Shown here in pieces: positions 30,931 to 41,423 of a stretch of DNA of 64,000 nucleotides. The first letter of the stretch is position 1. Every line of letters starts with the position of its first letter. A model generated the notes under the pieces. It had not been told where the DNA came from and did not search any database. It saw only the letters and a program-made list of their open reading frames with translations. A program made the position numbers and the translations under genes. This stretch comes from Philonthus cognatus (lineage: Eukaryota > Arthropoda > Insecta > Coleoptera > Staphylinidae), in the NCBI GenBank assembly GCA_932526585.2, contig OW052241.1:161168574-161232573 (forward strand). The letters are read 5' to 3'.

Positions 30931-31882
30931 GGTGATGTGTCCATCATAGTACTTTCCCCCGTAAATTGCGTACTAAATCACTTTTAAAATATTTGTAGCA
31001 TTATTATTTTCAAAATGTCTTGAACTTTTTGATAACTACAACTTTTATTTGAAACATTTTTCAATTGTATCAACACATACACTGAGACAAACCAATGACT
31101 AGATAAAAGAACATTATTTATTAATTATCTCAAAAACTAAGAGTGCTATGACAAAAAGTAAAGATACAAAAAATCTTTAATATTTTATTACTTACAACTT
31201 TTATTTGAAACATTTTTCAATTGTATCATCACATACACTGACACAAATCAATGACTAGATAAAAACACTAATTATTAAATATATCAAAAACTAAGAGTGC
31301 TATGACAAAAAGTGAATCTACAAAAAATCTTTAGTTTTTCATTTCCTACAACTTTTATTTGAAACATTTTTCAATTGTATCGACACATACACTGTCACAC
31401 ACCAATAACTAGATAAAACACACAACATTTGAAATATTTCAAAAACTAAGAGTGCTATGACAAAAGATAAGTGAACAATACATCTTCATTTTATTATTAT
31501 CTACAACTTTTATTTGAAAGAATTTTTTGTTTGATGAACATTTATTGAAAAAATCTGAAAAAACTGAAAAACGCTAAGAGTAAAGTACCACTTCCGGTTT
31601 TCCGATTTCCACCAAAAGCTTTTCAGTTCTTTCGATTGTAACAAAAAGCTTAAGTTTCAAGTTTCATCTCGATATCTTTAGCGGTTTTTGCGGTACAGCG
31701 CACACAGACACACACACAGACACACAGACAGACACACAGACAGACAGACAGACATTTTTCAAAAATGGTCTTATTCGACTCAGGGGACCTCAAAACGGAT
31801 ATTTCCGCTAAAATTTTTGATTCGAAAATTTTCACGAAAACAATACTTTCCCATTGTATTACATACGGGGGAAAGTAAAAAT
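30931..31882 (+). mobile_element. 0.93-kb element, second of the pair
   Basis: Same order of blocks as the preceding copy, starting with the same GGTGATGTGTCCATCATAGT with no spacer. Ends in ACGGGGGAAAGTAAAAATTA at 31882, where LINE 6 resumes. The microsatellite segment (31695-31755) is expanded with CAGA units. Confidence 0.75.
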
Positions 31883-31972
31883 TAAATACAACTTAAATGA
31901 ACACTACCAAAAGAACTAAACTAAAGAATACACCTAGACAAGTCAATAACCCTCAGACCACGCTTAAACAAA

Positions 31973-32830
31973 TTAAAAGATGAGCAAAATATATGGAAAT
32001 TTTGCAATAGTGGGCTTAGAGATAAGAAAATTGAAGTTAAGGATTGAGAGCAAATTACAAGAGTCAATTAAGCCGTTAATTAATTTAAATGCAAAACACA
32101 AGTCGTGCATAATTCGCCGACATTCAAGCGAGCTTATGTTTAAGAGCAATAGCATATTAGAATGGCTAAATGTAGTGCGAGAATGACAAAGCCTATAAGA
32201 AATTAATCTTAAAATCTTGCTCTGGACTATTCCAATTTTAGTTATTGACTTCTTGTAGAATGGACTCCATATTGTTGAACCATACTCCAAATGTGAGCGT
32301 ACAAGCGATATATATATAATAACTTTACAGTATATACATCGAACTCATATGGAAACCGTGTAATAGCTCCTAGTGACCTCAACGCTTTGGATATGATTCT
32401 ATCAATATGGGAGCAAAACGTCAAACGCGAATCAAAAATTATACCTAAATCCTTAACTTCATTAGCACTGTTCAAACTTACTCCTTTTATAAAATAAGAA
32501 TAGTGTAACAATTTAACCCTGGTAAAAGAAATGGAAACACATTTGCTAATATTCAAGCTCAGTTTGTTATTAGAACACCACGTAGTGAAATTATTCAAAT
32601 CATTTTGTAGTGCTATATTATCATATTCGTTTTTCACAATTGAAAATACTTTTAAATCGTCTGCAAATAAAAGAAATTTACAATGTTTGAAGCAATTTTC
32701 TACATCATTAACAATAAGTAAAAAAAGAATGGGCCCACAATGAGAACCTTGGGGGACACCCAAGGTTACATTTATTACATCAGATACAAAATTATCAATT
32801 TTTATATATTGCTTTCGACCATAAAAATTT
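31973..32830 (-). pseudogene. LINE 6 reverse transcriptase, 5'-truncated
   Basis: A frame of 173 codons (32242-32763) contains GVPQGSHCGPILFLLIVNDV, catalytic FADDLKVF, LSLNISKCVSISF and VKDLGIIFDSRLTF. A frameshift near 32280 leads to the C-terminal 105-codon piece (MEYGSTIWSPFY, FKLINGLIDSCNLL). RT sequence runs to about 32830 (RKQYIKIDNFVSD) and stops. Closely resembles LINE 5 (SHCGPILF). The 3' UTR is split by two tandem elements (30004-31882). Confidence 0.88.
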
Positions 32831-34049
32831 TTTTATTGATTGTTTATCAAAATATATTTAATTAATTATCAATGAATTTTGTATAAAGTAAGACTATTTT
32901 ACATTTATTTAGAAATAACTCAAAAACTATTATTAGGGTATTTTTTGATTTTTATATACGTGGGTTCTAATAGTAGGCGAAAGCTTTGCATTAAAAGTAA
33001 GTGAAAGAATAATTGAAATGTTAGAAATAAAGAGGATTCCTAAAGATTGATCACTTACAATTTGTTGTAAAAGCAAGGAAAAATTATTGTGATTGTAAAC
33101 GTACATTTTCTTGAACATTTTGACTAATTGAATACTGAGCACATTGCTAATATCCAATTTAACTGAGGTTTACGGTTCTGTCGGTTTTAGTTAGTTCTTG
33201 TTTGTCGTTTCTTCTTCTAAAATAATTTGATCACTCACTGACAGGTTTGTCAAATCAAATCAAACAAAAGCGAGGACATGCGTTTATGATACTGTGTTTT
33301 GTTTTGTTGTGACGTCAGGGTAAAAGGGTAATGGGTTGACTATATCTATCAGTTAATAATTAGTAAGATTATTCATATATCTTGCCGATTATCGATTCTC
33401 ATTTTAGTGATTCAAAAATAAACTTGTGAATCAACTTATAAGTGCACACATGATTTTATATTTTATTCAATAAGACATATTAAGATATATTTTCTGCAAT
33501 CATTAATCTTTTAAATATATTTTACGTCGTGGCCGCGTAAAAATAAGTTGTAAAAAATGTTTAATTAATTTTATTTATTTAAATTAAAGTTTGTGTGTGA
33601 TTACAAAAATTATAAGAGTAATAACGCTTTATAATTAAGTCGAGAGAAATAGATGTTAACGCGTTGATGTTTACGACAAGAGTGTTTTCGTGTGGTCCTC
33701 TTCGAAGCTCCTCCGGGTGGTGCGATGGTGGTGGTTTCCACTTGGTCAGCACTTCCTTTGTTCCGGCGTACAGGCTGGTGATGTCATCTGGGACGATGGC
33801 GTTTTCATCCAGGTTCCCAGGACAGGATCGAACTCGTCCGAGCACGTTTTAGATACTTTGTTGCAGAACGCGAATACGTGATAAAACAACAATAATAATA
33901 ATACGAAGTGTGATGTAATCGATGGTACACTTGAGATTACATCATACTCGATTAGGAATTACGCTCTTACAAATTAATGCGTAATATAATAGAATAATAT
34001 AATAAAATAATATAATAAAATATTAAATATAAGGGTTATAGGATATAAC
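32831..34049. other. Stretch without a recognised gene; small GC-richer ORF island
   Basis: Mostly AT-rich. At 33640-33850 the base composition rises and a minus-strand frame (33579-33845) encodes CPGNLDENAIVPDDITSLYA and WKPPPSHHPEELRRGPHEN. It is unlike the surrounding DNA but matches no family I recognise. A short inverted repeat TGATGTAATC/GATTACATCA lies at about 33910-33950. Confidence 0.4.
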
Positions 34050-34208
34050 ATATATATGTTTTTTCTAGTTAGATTATATTTTTTGTAATCTTCTTTTTGT
34101 AACTTTTGAATGTTTAACGTTAGTTTGTAAAAATACTTACTTTATTTTTTATGTAATTTTTCCCTGTAATTGGATTTATCTGTTGGGAATAAAGGTTATT
34201 ATTATTAA
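34050..34208 (+). mobile_element. LINE 3'-end fragment with (ATT)n tail
   Basis: AT-rich 3'-UTR-like sequence ending TTGGGAATAAAGGTTATTATTATTAA. It is a LINE tail on the plus strand with no coding remnant, followed directly by LINE 7. Confidence 0.5.
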
Positions 34209-35022
34209 GACAAGCAATACCAATGCAAATACCGAGTCAGCAACTAATAAAAATCTAACTCAGAAAATTCTTTAATATTACGCTAGAGATTTTAACTCTC
34301 CCATGCATGTTTGCACTTGAATGCCTGGTATATGTCAAAAACAACACCCACAAATACCACACCCATAATCAAATTCATGAGCACAATACAAGACATGCGT
34401 TGAATATATATTCACGCTGTCCAAGATTAAACAAAACCCAAAATGGGATCAATTACTATGGACCAAAACTATTTAACAAGTTGCCTGAGCGAGTAAAAAA
34501 CTTATCGCTGAAGAAGTTTAAATTAACTATTAAACGTCATTTTACTTCCCAAGCATACTATAGCATGCACGAGCTATTATCAAGTAATCTTCAAGGTATA
34601 GATTCATTTTATTAGAATGTTTTAATGTTTTTAGTATTCTTGTTACAATTTATTTTAATATGTTGTACTGTTTTATATACATTTTATTATTTTATATTTA
34701 TTGATATCATCTTTCATTATTTAATTATGTTGTACTGTTCTATATACACTTTATTATTTTATATATATTGACATTATCCGTTTACTATTTTAACATGTTG
34801 TACTGTCTTATATACACTTATTACTTTATATTTATTGATATTATTCATTTATTATTTTAATATGTTGTACTGTTTTACATACACCTTTTATTTTATTTAA
34901 TTGATATTATCGCATTGTAAGTGATTATCCTTAATTGTGTAATTTTTAACATGAACCATGACCTGTGTACACTAAAATGTAATAGCAAGAAATAAAGTAT
35001 TATTATTATTATTATTATTATG
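34209..35022 (+). pseudogene. LINE 7, C-terminal RT and 3' UTR
   Basis: The 102-codon frame 34307-34615 is the RT C-terminal tail: FALECLVYVKNN, HEHNTRHALNIY, RLNKTQNGINYYGPKLFNKL and KKFKLTIKRHFTSQAYYSMH. It matches the corresponding region of LINE 3 (SRVGINQWGLKFYNKL). The 3' UTR of about 400 bp contains a 67-bp tandem repeat, then GACCTGTGTACACTAA and AATAAAG(TATT)n ending near 35022. The element is strongly 5'-truncated. Confidence 0.82.
34660..34925 (+). repeat. 67-bp tandem repeat in LINE 7 3' UTR
   Basis: ATGTTGTACTGTTTTATATAC begins near 34660, 34727, 34794 and 34862, giving four units with a 67-68 bp period (TTATTATTTTATATTTATTG inside each). Confidence 0.85.
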
Positions 35023-35195
35023 TTGGCACCAGCAATTGCAAAATCCTGAATATTTTCTATAATTTGTGTTGAAATTATTATTCCAAAATAATTAAATAAA
35101 TATAAACATACAAATATCCGTTGAAGTTATTGGAATTGCATTTTTTATTCAATTTTGTAAGTTATAATAAACACACGTAAGGAGCTACTGTTGGG

Positions 35196-36008
35196 CAGTT
35201 TGAAGTTTCAAACGAGTATTTCCAATCCTTGATTAAGCATGAAGTAAAAGTAGGCTTTTCTAAACTCGAAATTTTACTTCATGCGCCACGCGTATTAAAC
35301 GCTGAAATATTGTGAAGTTAGAAATACACTTTATAATTGAAGAATAATTGAAATCGTTATTGACCGAAGCACGTGTCAGGAAACTGAATACAGCAACATG
35401 AAACTACACAAGTGTTTTAATTTGAAATTACCTAATATAATAATTGAAATGTTGAAATAACAAAATATTTACATTTTTCCTTACACATTCTCAAGTCAGC
35501 TCAAATAATACCATGGGCCTAGCCAAGAGAGGGCAAGGGGTGCCCAAGCCCTCCTCTAGATTCCAAAAAATCATACATATTAAAATGGTTGCAGGCAAGT
35601 TTTCACCAAAAAATTAATTATTAATTAACACTTAGTTGTTATTGATAATGGCACTCGAAATTTGTATCGAACGATTAGAAAATAAAATATTTTTAACTAA
35701 TGAAATTATCTACTTGAAAATTTACTAAAAGCTGCCGAGATTAGACAAAATTTATAAATAGAATTAGTATGTATAATCAGCTCAGAAGATTCAACACAAT
35801 TTGTCAACCAACCGAACAAAATAAAGGCTAGTATTCTGTAAACTTTACAATATTTCATTGTTTTATACGCGTGGCGCATGAAGTAAAATTTCGAGTTTAG
35901 AAAAGCCCCGTGAAAATTTGTCTCGGGTCGCTGCGCGACCCTCGACAAATTTTCTACGCGGGGCTTTTCTAAACTCGAAATTTTACTTTATGCTTAGTCT
36001 GGGATTGG
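35196..36008. mobile_element. Fold-back MITE split by about 0.5 kb of other sequence
   Basis: Left half: outer stem AAACGAGTATTTCCAATCC and a collapsed hairpin at 35239-35282, inner stem and centre (GAAATATTGTGAAGTT) to about 35326. Right half: starts GTAAACTTTACAATATTTCA near 35836, then the inner stem, a full hairpin at 35876-35993 with GGTCGCTGCGCGACC tip, and CTTAGTCTGGGATTGG to 36008. The intervening sequence (about 35327-35835) has no recognised ends. Confidence 0.75.
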
Positions 36009-36077
36009 TCATTGAAGGTAGTATTTATTTGTAATAGCGCTGTTGAGGTCTTTAGGTTGGCATGCCTAGAGATAGGT

Positions 36078-36151
36078 AACTTCAGCAGCCGGCTTATTCT
36101 GTCCTTCATTGACAAATAAATGAAGGACAGAATAAGCCGGCTGCTGAAGTT
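36078..36151. repeat. Perfect 33-bp-arm hairpin
   Basis: AACTTCAGCAGCCGGCTTAT and the following CTGTCCTTCATT form an exact inverted copy on the other side of a GACAAATA loop. It lies just after the fold-back right half. Confidence 0.9.
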
Positions 36152-36329
36152 AACAATAAACATGAAGGGTGCATTTAAACTAAAAACCTTTATATAAGTA
36201 GAGATGTTTTACTAAGTGATAAATGAGGAACTAGTTACAGATATATGAAGAGTGGGCCTGCCTCTTTTGCACAACGCGTAATTCTTACGTTTTTTAATCA
36301 CTAAAAACGTAAAACCAGTCGAAATTTAC

Positions 36330-36990
36330 TGAAGACTGTAGGTAAGGTACTAGAAACATACACTTTCATGAAAAAAGTTCGAAAATAAGATTTGATGCAT
36401 CGAAATCGATCGAGAAGGAAAGATCAAGAGAAACGTGTAAAAGCCAATTCGATTGTATGAGTTTTTTGGGATTGAAGAATGGTTCTTTTGGTGGATTTTC
36501 TACACAAATGTCGAACAAACTACGCAATTTTTTACTATTGCTTTCTGGATCAATTTAGGGATCAGAATCGACATAAAAAACGAGATTGTCAGATCTGCGA
36601 AGTATTGCTCTTCCATGACACTGCTAGGCCCTATAGAAGAGCTGTAAGGCAGAAAAAAATGATGGAAACTACCTGTTATTCACCTGAACATTGACCTTAC
36701 AGTCCAGACCTGTTTCCATACGATTTCCATTTATTTGGACTCTGAAAAGAAGCAATTGCAGCGAAGCAATTTGACAGCAACGATGAAGTGGAAACGTTTG
36801 TGCGCAATTGGTTACATACCCGCCCAGCATAATTCTCAGATAATGAAGTTAATAAACTTCCAAAACTTTGGCAAACATGTATTTTTAATAAGGGATACTA
36901 ACTTCCAAAACTTTGGCAAACATGTATTTTTAATAAGGGATACTAATTTCCAAAACTTTGCCAAACATGTATTTTTAATAAGGGATACTA
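36330..36990 (+). pseudogene. Mariner transposase relic
   Basis: Reading across frames gives LLFHDTARPYRRA (the HDNARPH catalytic box, second aspartate), CYSPEH, YSPDLFPYDFHLFGL (the YSPDLAPSDYHLF box with third aspartate), KEAIAAKQFDSNDEVETFVRNWL and the C-terminal FSDNEVNKLPKLWQTC. This is the D,D34D mariner signature. Several frameshifts and stops are present and the N-terminus is only faintly visible (SKSIEKERSRE near 36390-36430). The last 15 codons are triplicated (36857-36990). Confidence 0.85.
36857..36990 (+). repeat. 45-bp tandem triplication at the mariner C-terminus
   Basis: CTTCCAAAACTTTGGCAAAC begins near 36857 and 36902, with a variant at about 36947. Each unit ends ATAAGGGATACTAA. 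The repeated codons correspond to the conserved LPKLWQTCIFNKGY end of the transposase. Confidence 0.88.
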
Positions 36991-37570
36991 AAGGGTGTTT
37001 TTTTAAGAGCTTGAGAACTTTAAATAATAATACAAGACAGAAATATTGTTGGAATTATTAATTATTATTATAATCTGGTAGATCCTTTTATGGCATTTAT
37101 TTTTTAAATATGATTTCCGGCATATGTCCGCTGCGGCTACGAGTTATATGGTCCATTCGATCAGTCCAATTTTTCACTACTTTTTCCAATAAATCTGGCC
37201 GTATGGCGTCAATGGTGGCTTAAATATTGGTTTCCAGTGCTTCAAGAGTTGCTGGTTTGTTGGCATAAACCAATGACTTAACATAGCCCTATAAAAAGTA
37301 ATCAAGAGGCGGTAAGTCGCATGAACGAGGGGGCCAGGTAACAGGTCCACTTCTGGAAATAAAGTTGTCACCAAATTGATTTTGCAATAAATTGATGGTT
37401 AAGCGCGCTGTATGGCAAGTTGCGCCGTCTTGTTGCAACCAAATGTTGTCGATGTTTAGCTGATAAATTATTGGAAACCAAAAATCAGTCAGCATGGCTC
37501 TATAGCGCTCGCCATTTACTGTAACGGCAACTCCTTCCTCCTTATGTAGAGAACTAATTTATGTTTGTGA
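36991..37570 (-). pseudogene. Second mariner/Tc1-type transposase (DDE_3-like), 3' part
   Basis: Minus-strand product: NGERYRAMLTDFWFPII, IWLQQDGATCHTA (second catalytic D), VTWPPRSCDLPPLDYFL (third D), a stop where the family has W, then GYVKSLVYANKPATLEALET and RPDLLEKVVKNWTDRM. The 3' end at 36991 is a plausible terminal inverted repeat (AGGGTGTTTTTTTAAGAGCT). The element abuts the triplicated end of the preceding mariner, with TA at the join. The 5' part is missing beyond about 37570. Confidence 0.85.
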
Positions 37571-37656
37571 AGATGTTTTCTATTATGTGAAGATGTTTTC
37601 TATTTGTGAAAATCAAAGGCTCGTTTATATTTGATCGACCCACGTATTTTGACAGA

Positions 37657-37855
37657 CACAAATAGAAAGACTGTTATTCCTTACTTCACTTTTTATTTTT
37701 ATGTTAGATGTACATTTCGAGACACAAGGTGCTCATTATCAATAACAAACTCTGTTATTAACTTTGTTATTGATAATAAGCACCTTGTGTCTCGAAATGT
37801 ACATCTAACATAAAAATAAAAAGTGAAGTAAGGAATAACAGTCTTTCTATTTGTG
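37657..37855. repeat. 199-bp long palindrome
   Basis: CACAAATAGAAAGACTGTTA pairs with its exact inverse at the right end. Arms of about 90 bp run through CATTTCGAGACACAAGGTGC to a short centre (AACTCTGTTATTAACTT). A diverged one-armed relative, split by an insertion, lies at about 50710-51850. Confidence 0.9.
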
Positions 37856-38162
37856 ATTAATCACTTCACGTAAACTCGAAACAATACAGTTATTTTGAAA
37901 GAGTTATATTTGCTCAATATTTATGAAAATACTCTAAAAATATTATCACACAAGACATTTTTATATTCGTAAAAGTCGCATAAAATGAGTCAATTTTTAC
38001 GTTCAATTAGAAATTGCTTAAACTGTCGATGGGGTATTTTTAGATTTCTATGTATTTTTTAAGACACATATTTACTTAATCTCCACACATTACATGGATA
38101 TATTCTAAAAATTATCAACATATTTCCCGGAGTTGTTATTGATGAGAACTTAGTATTCAAAA

Positions 38163-38450
38163 TACACAGAGTTTTTCTTTCGGGTATAGTATCACATCCC
38201 GATGTGTACTTTGTTTGTTTAGACATTCGTTGTTTTTGAAAAGAGGTTAGTTAAAAACTTGAAACGAGTGTTTTCCACTCCCAGACTAAGCATCAAGTAA
38301 AATTTCGAGTTTAGAAAAGCCCCGTGAAAATTTGTCGAGGGTCGCGCAGCGACCCGAGACAATATTTCTAGGCTTTTCTAAACTCGAAATTTTACTTTAT
38401 GCGCCACGCGTATAAAACGCTGATTTTAAGTAATGTTTAAAATATATTAC
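38163..38450. mobile_element. Fold-back MITE, left half
   Basis: The terminus TACACAGAGTTTTTCTTTCG, flank CATTCGTTGTTTTTGAAAAG, outer stem at about 38262-38290, hairpin at 38291-38402 (GTCGCGCAGCGACC tip) and the inner stem GCGCCACGCGTATAAAACGC are present. It breaks off after the centre (TTTAAAATATATTACT). Confidence 0.82.
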
Positions 38451-38609
38451 TAAAACTGTAGCTTTTACAAAGTCACCAAATTTGTTTTTATTGTATATTG
38501 TAGATATTGTAGAAAAAAATTATTTAAGACGTTATTATGTTAATTTAGCGACGGTTAATATTTTTTTATTAAACAACTGTAAGAGTAGAAACATTTTAAT
38601 GAGACGATT

Positions 38610-38891
38610 GTAAAGTTTGTACTTTCTTTAAAATACATCAATTTTTTCTAAATATATTTATCGCAAAATAAAGCTACACTACGGCTTTATTTTGGGATAA
38701 AATATTTTCAAACAAATGGACAAAATGACAATACGCTTTATATAGCAAAGTCGATCGCTATATAAAGCGTATTGTCATTTTGTCCATTTTTTCAGAATAT
38801 TTTATCCCAAAATAAAGCCGTAGTGTAGCTTTATTTTACGATAAAATATTTTGAAAAAATTGATGTATTTAAAAGAAAGTACAAACTTTAC
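38610..38891. repeat. 282-bp long palindrome
   Basis: GTAAAGTTTGTACTTTCTTT pairs with AAAGTACAAACTTTAC at the right end. Arms of about 135 bp contain CTACACTACGGCTTTATTTT and GACAAAATGACAATACGC. The centre is AGCAAAGTCGATCGCT. Confidence 0.88.
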
Positions 38892-38952
38892 ATAAAATAC
38901 AATACAACTTAATGGATATTTATCGTCTTAAGTTGTCTTATTAATTTTTATA

Positions 38953-39170
38953 ATAATAATAATATTTTTTTTTTGTTGGTTTGTTTGGCATAGGTTCTAG
39001 CCATTCAGCCACTAACGATGATTGTATTAATTTAACATATATTTGGACGACACATTCACACCACACCCAGGGACACGACGAGAAATTATTTTTTAAATAA
39101 AGTCTCCCCGTGCACGGGAATCGAACCCGATACAGCCCGACGACGTTACCGCTCGGCCACCACCTGCCCT
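38953..39170 (-). mobile_element. tRNA-derived SINE, copy A
   Basis: On the minus strand the 5' part contains a pol III A-box (GTGGTGGCCGAGCGGTAACG) and a B-box (CGGGTTCGATTCCCG). These are followed by a body with GTGTGGTGTGAATGTGTCG and a 3' end TGGCTGAATGGCTAGAACC ... AACAAACCAAC plus A-run. It is inserted in the (ATA)n tail of LINE 8. It is a SINE rather than a tRNA gene because the body and poly-A tail follow and no complete cloverleaf 3' half is seen. Confidence 0.8.
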
Positions 39171-39691
39171 AAATAATAATAATAATTCATTTATTTCAAG
39201 TATGAATATACAGACATTCGTGGGTGGGTCAGTTACAGTAAATAAATAGTAAATGTAGTGTAAATAAGGACACTACAAACATATTAAAATTGATACAATC
39301 AAGCATATTAAAACTTATATCTAGTTAAAAATCAGTTACAGTAAATAAATAATAAATGAGGTGTAAATAAGGACACTACAAACATATTAAAATTGATGCA
39401 ATCAAACATATTAAAACTTATATATGGTTAAAATCAGTTACAGTAAATAAATAATAAATGTGGTGTAAATAAGGACACTACAAACATATTAAAATTCATA
39501 CAATCAAACATATTAAAATTTATATCTAGTTAAAAAATTAGGAAATAGATTAAATAAATATAATACAAGGTCTGATATAAGATTAAAATATAAGTTTAAA
39601 ATATAAAATTACGTTTAGAATATAAATTTGAAGTACAGTCATATAATGCCGCACACGTTAATAAATTCATCTACTGTATAGCAGCAGTAAG

Positions 39692-41158
39692 TTAATAATA
39701 TTTCCTTAACCTTTTTTTGAATTGTTTCTTTGGTAATTGTTTTATTCTATCAGGCACAACGTTATATAATTTTAAGGACTGCACTATACATGAATTGTGG
39801 TAAAATGCATGACTGTGTTTTGGAAGTCTTATAGTTTTTGTTCTGGTATTGTGTTCGTGATGTACTTGGTTATTCCTTGATAGATATTCATTGTTCTTGA
39901 CGAATTTAAGAGACTCGTAGATGTAGAGGCTGGCCAAAGGCATTATTTTGAGTCGTTTAAATAAGCTTCGACAGCTGCTATATGGTTTTGTATTTGCAAT
40001 AGCCCTTACTAATCTTTTTTGAGCAACAAAAATATATATATATAAATAAATGAAATCAGTGAACAGTTGTTTATTGTACATTTGTTGTTTGTATGGAAAT
40101 AAAAAATAAAAAATTAAAAAAAAAAACCTTTTGCAAATTCATTTTTGTTGTACAGCCCCAAAAGATGATTCCATATGTGAGTTGCGATTGACAGTAAGCC
40201 ATGTAGGTTATTCTAGCCGCTTATTCGTGCACATCTTTGCGTGTTGCAAATATAAGGAATGCATATTTTGATATTTGCATTGACACTTGTTGAACATGTG
40301 TATCCCACTTTAGATCATTTTGTATAGTTTACTTCATCCCTTTCATGTAGTGTTTCGCCATTAAATTGTATATTTGTGTGTCCTGTTGGTGCTTTATAGT
40401 GCATAATATGAGTTTTTGAAACATTAGCCTTTAAATTGTTATTGGTTAGCCAAGAATGTAGTTCAACAAGCACATCATTTGTTGCTTTATTAAGTTCATC
40501 TAGACGGTAGCTTTCCATGGTATCGTCTGCGAACATTGTAATGTGTCCAATAATATTGAGTGGCATGTCATTTACAAATATTAGGAAAAGAAGTGGCCCT
40601 AATACGCTTCCCTGTGGAACACCAGTCTTCGGAGTGGCTGCGGATGATGGGTAATGAATGTTGTTGAACTGCATTTTTGTTATCTGTATTCTTTCAGAAA
40701 GATAACTTTTGATCAGATTCAGGCAGTTTTCTCTTATTCCGTAGTCAAATAATTTACTTAATAGAATATCGTATGGAACACTGTCAAACGCTTGCGTTAG
40801 GTCAATAAAACTAGAGTACACTTGTTTATTGTTTTCCAGGTTCTTGAGAACAAAATCAATAAAACCGAAAATCGCATGCGTTGTTGTTAGGCCCTTTCTA
40901 AACCCATATTGCTTTGGACTCAATATATTATTATTTTCTAAATAGTTCATTATCCTGTTGTATATAACTCGTTCATATACTCTTAAGAATGCTGGTAAAA
41001 TTGAAATTGGCCCGTAAATATTTACGAGATGGGCATCTCCTTTTTTGTAAAGTGGGACAATTTTTCCCGCTTTGAGAGCTTTCGGAAATATACCATTGCA
41101 TAGCGACTGGTTAATAGCAAATGTTAGTGGTTTAATAATTTCTTGTTTTGTAAATTTT
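39692..41158 (-). pseudogene. LINE 8 reverse transcriptase
   Basis: A frame at 40315-40950 contains SPKQYGFRKGLTTTHAI, SFIDLTQAFDSVPYDILL, KTGVPQGSVLGPLLFLIFVN, catalytic FADDTMESY and NNLKANVSKTHIMHY. It ends by frameshift near 40320; DLKWDTHVQQVSMQ and TYGIIFWGCTTKM follow. An insertion of about 115 bp interrupts near 40022-40136, then the C-terminus at 39692-40021 (QKRLVRAIANTKPYSSCRSL, HHEHNTRTKTIRLPK, KKQFKKRLRKYY). Upstream, PLYKKGDAHL lies near 41035 and the frame runs to the SINE insertion at 41171. Confidence 0.88.
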
Positions 41159-41170
41159 AAGACATTGATA

Positions 41171-41411
41171 AGGGGCCTCGGTGGCCGAGTGGGTAGAGAC
41201 CCTGCCCACAGACCCAGAGGTCGTGGGTTCGAGTCCCGTCCGGTGGAATCATTTATGAATAATAAATGATTCCATCCGGGTCCATGGTTGTAGTGTGAAT
41301 GTGTTATGGCGTCCTAGATGTAATTTCGATATAGAATTAGTTAAAACAATAAAATATAGATTGATGGCTAATGGTCATAGTTACCAAGGCCAATAAAACA
41401 ACCAAAAAAAA
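41171..41411 (+). mobile_element. tRNA-derived SINE, copy B, 12-bp TSD
   Basis: AAGACATTGATA at 41159-41170 and 41412-41423 brackets a 241-bp SINE in the LINE 8 linker. The head is tRNA-like: GTGGCCGAGTGGGTAGAGAC (A-box) and GTGGGTTCGAGTCCCG (B-box). The body has AGTGTGAATGTGTTATGGCG and a 3' end GATGGCTAATGGTCATAG ... AACAACC(A)n. It is the same family as copy A (38953-39170). Confidence 0.9.
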
Positions 41412-41423
41412 AAGACATTGATA

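Noticed and set aside
31688..31885. Plus ORF with HTHRHTDRHTDRQ repeats
   Set aside because: Translated CACACAGA microsatellite inside the 0.93-kb tandem element.
36735..37061. 108-codon plus ORF with NFQNFGKHVFLIRDT repeats
   Set aside because: Out-of-frame reading of the mariner 45-bp triplication; the true frame gives KLPKLWQTC.
39080..39170. Functional tRNA gene
   Set aside because: A- and B-boxes are present, but a SINE body and poly-A follow and the copy sits in a LINE tail.
41171..41245. Functional tRNA gene
   Set aside because: tRNA-like head of a SINE with exact target duplication and no complete cloverleaf visible.
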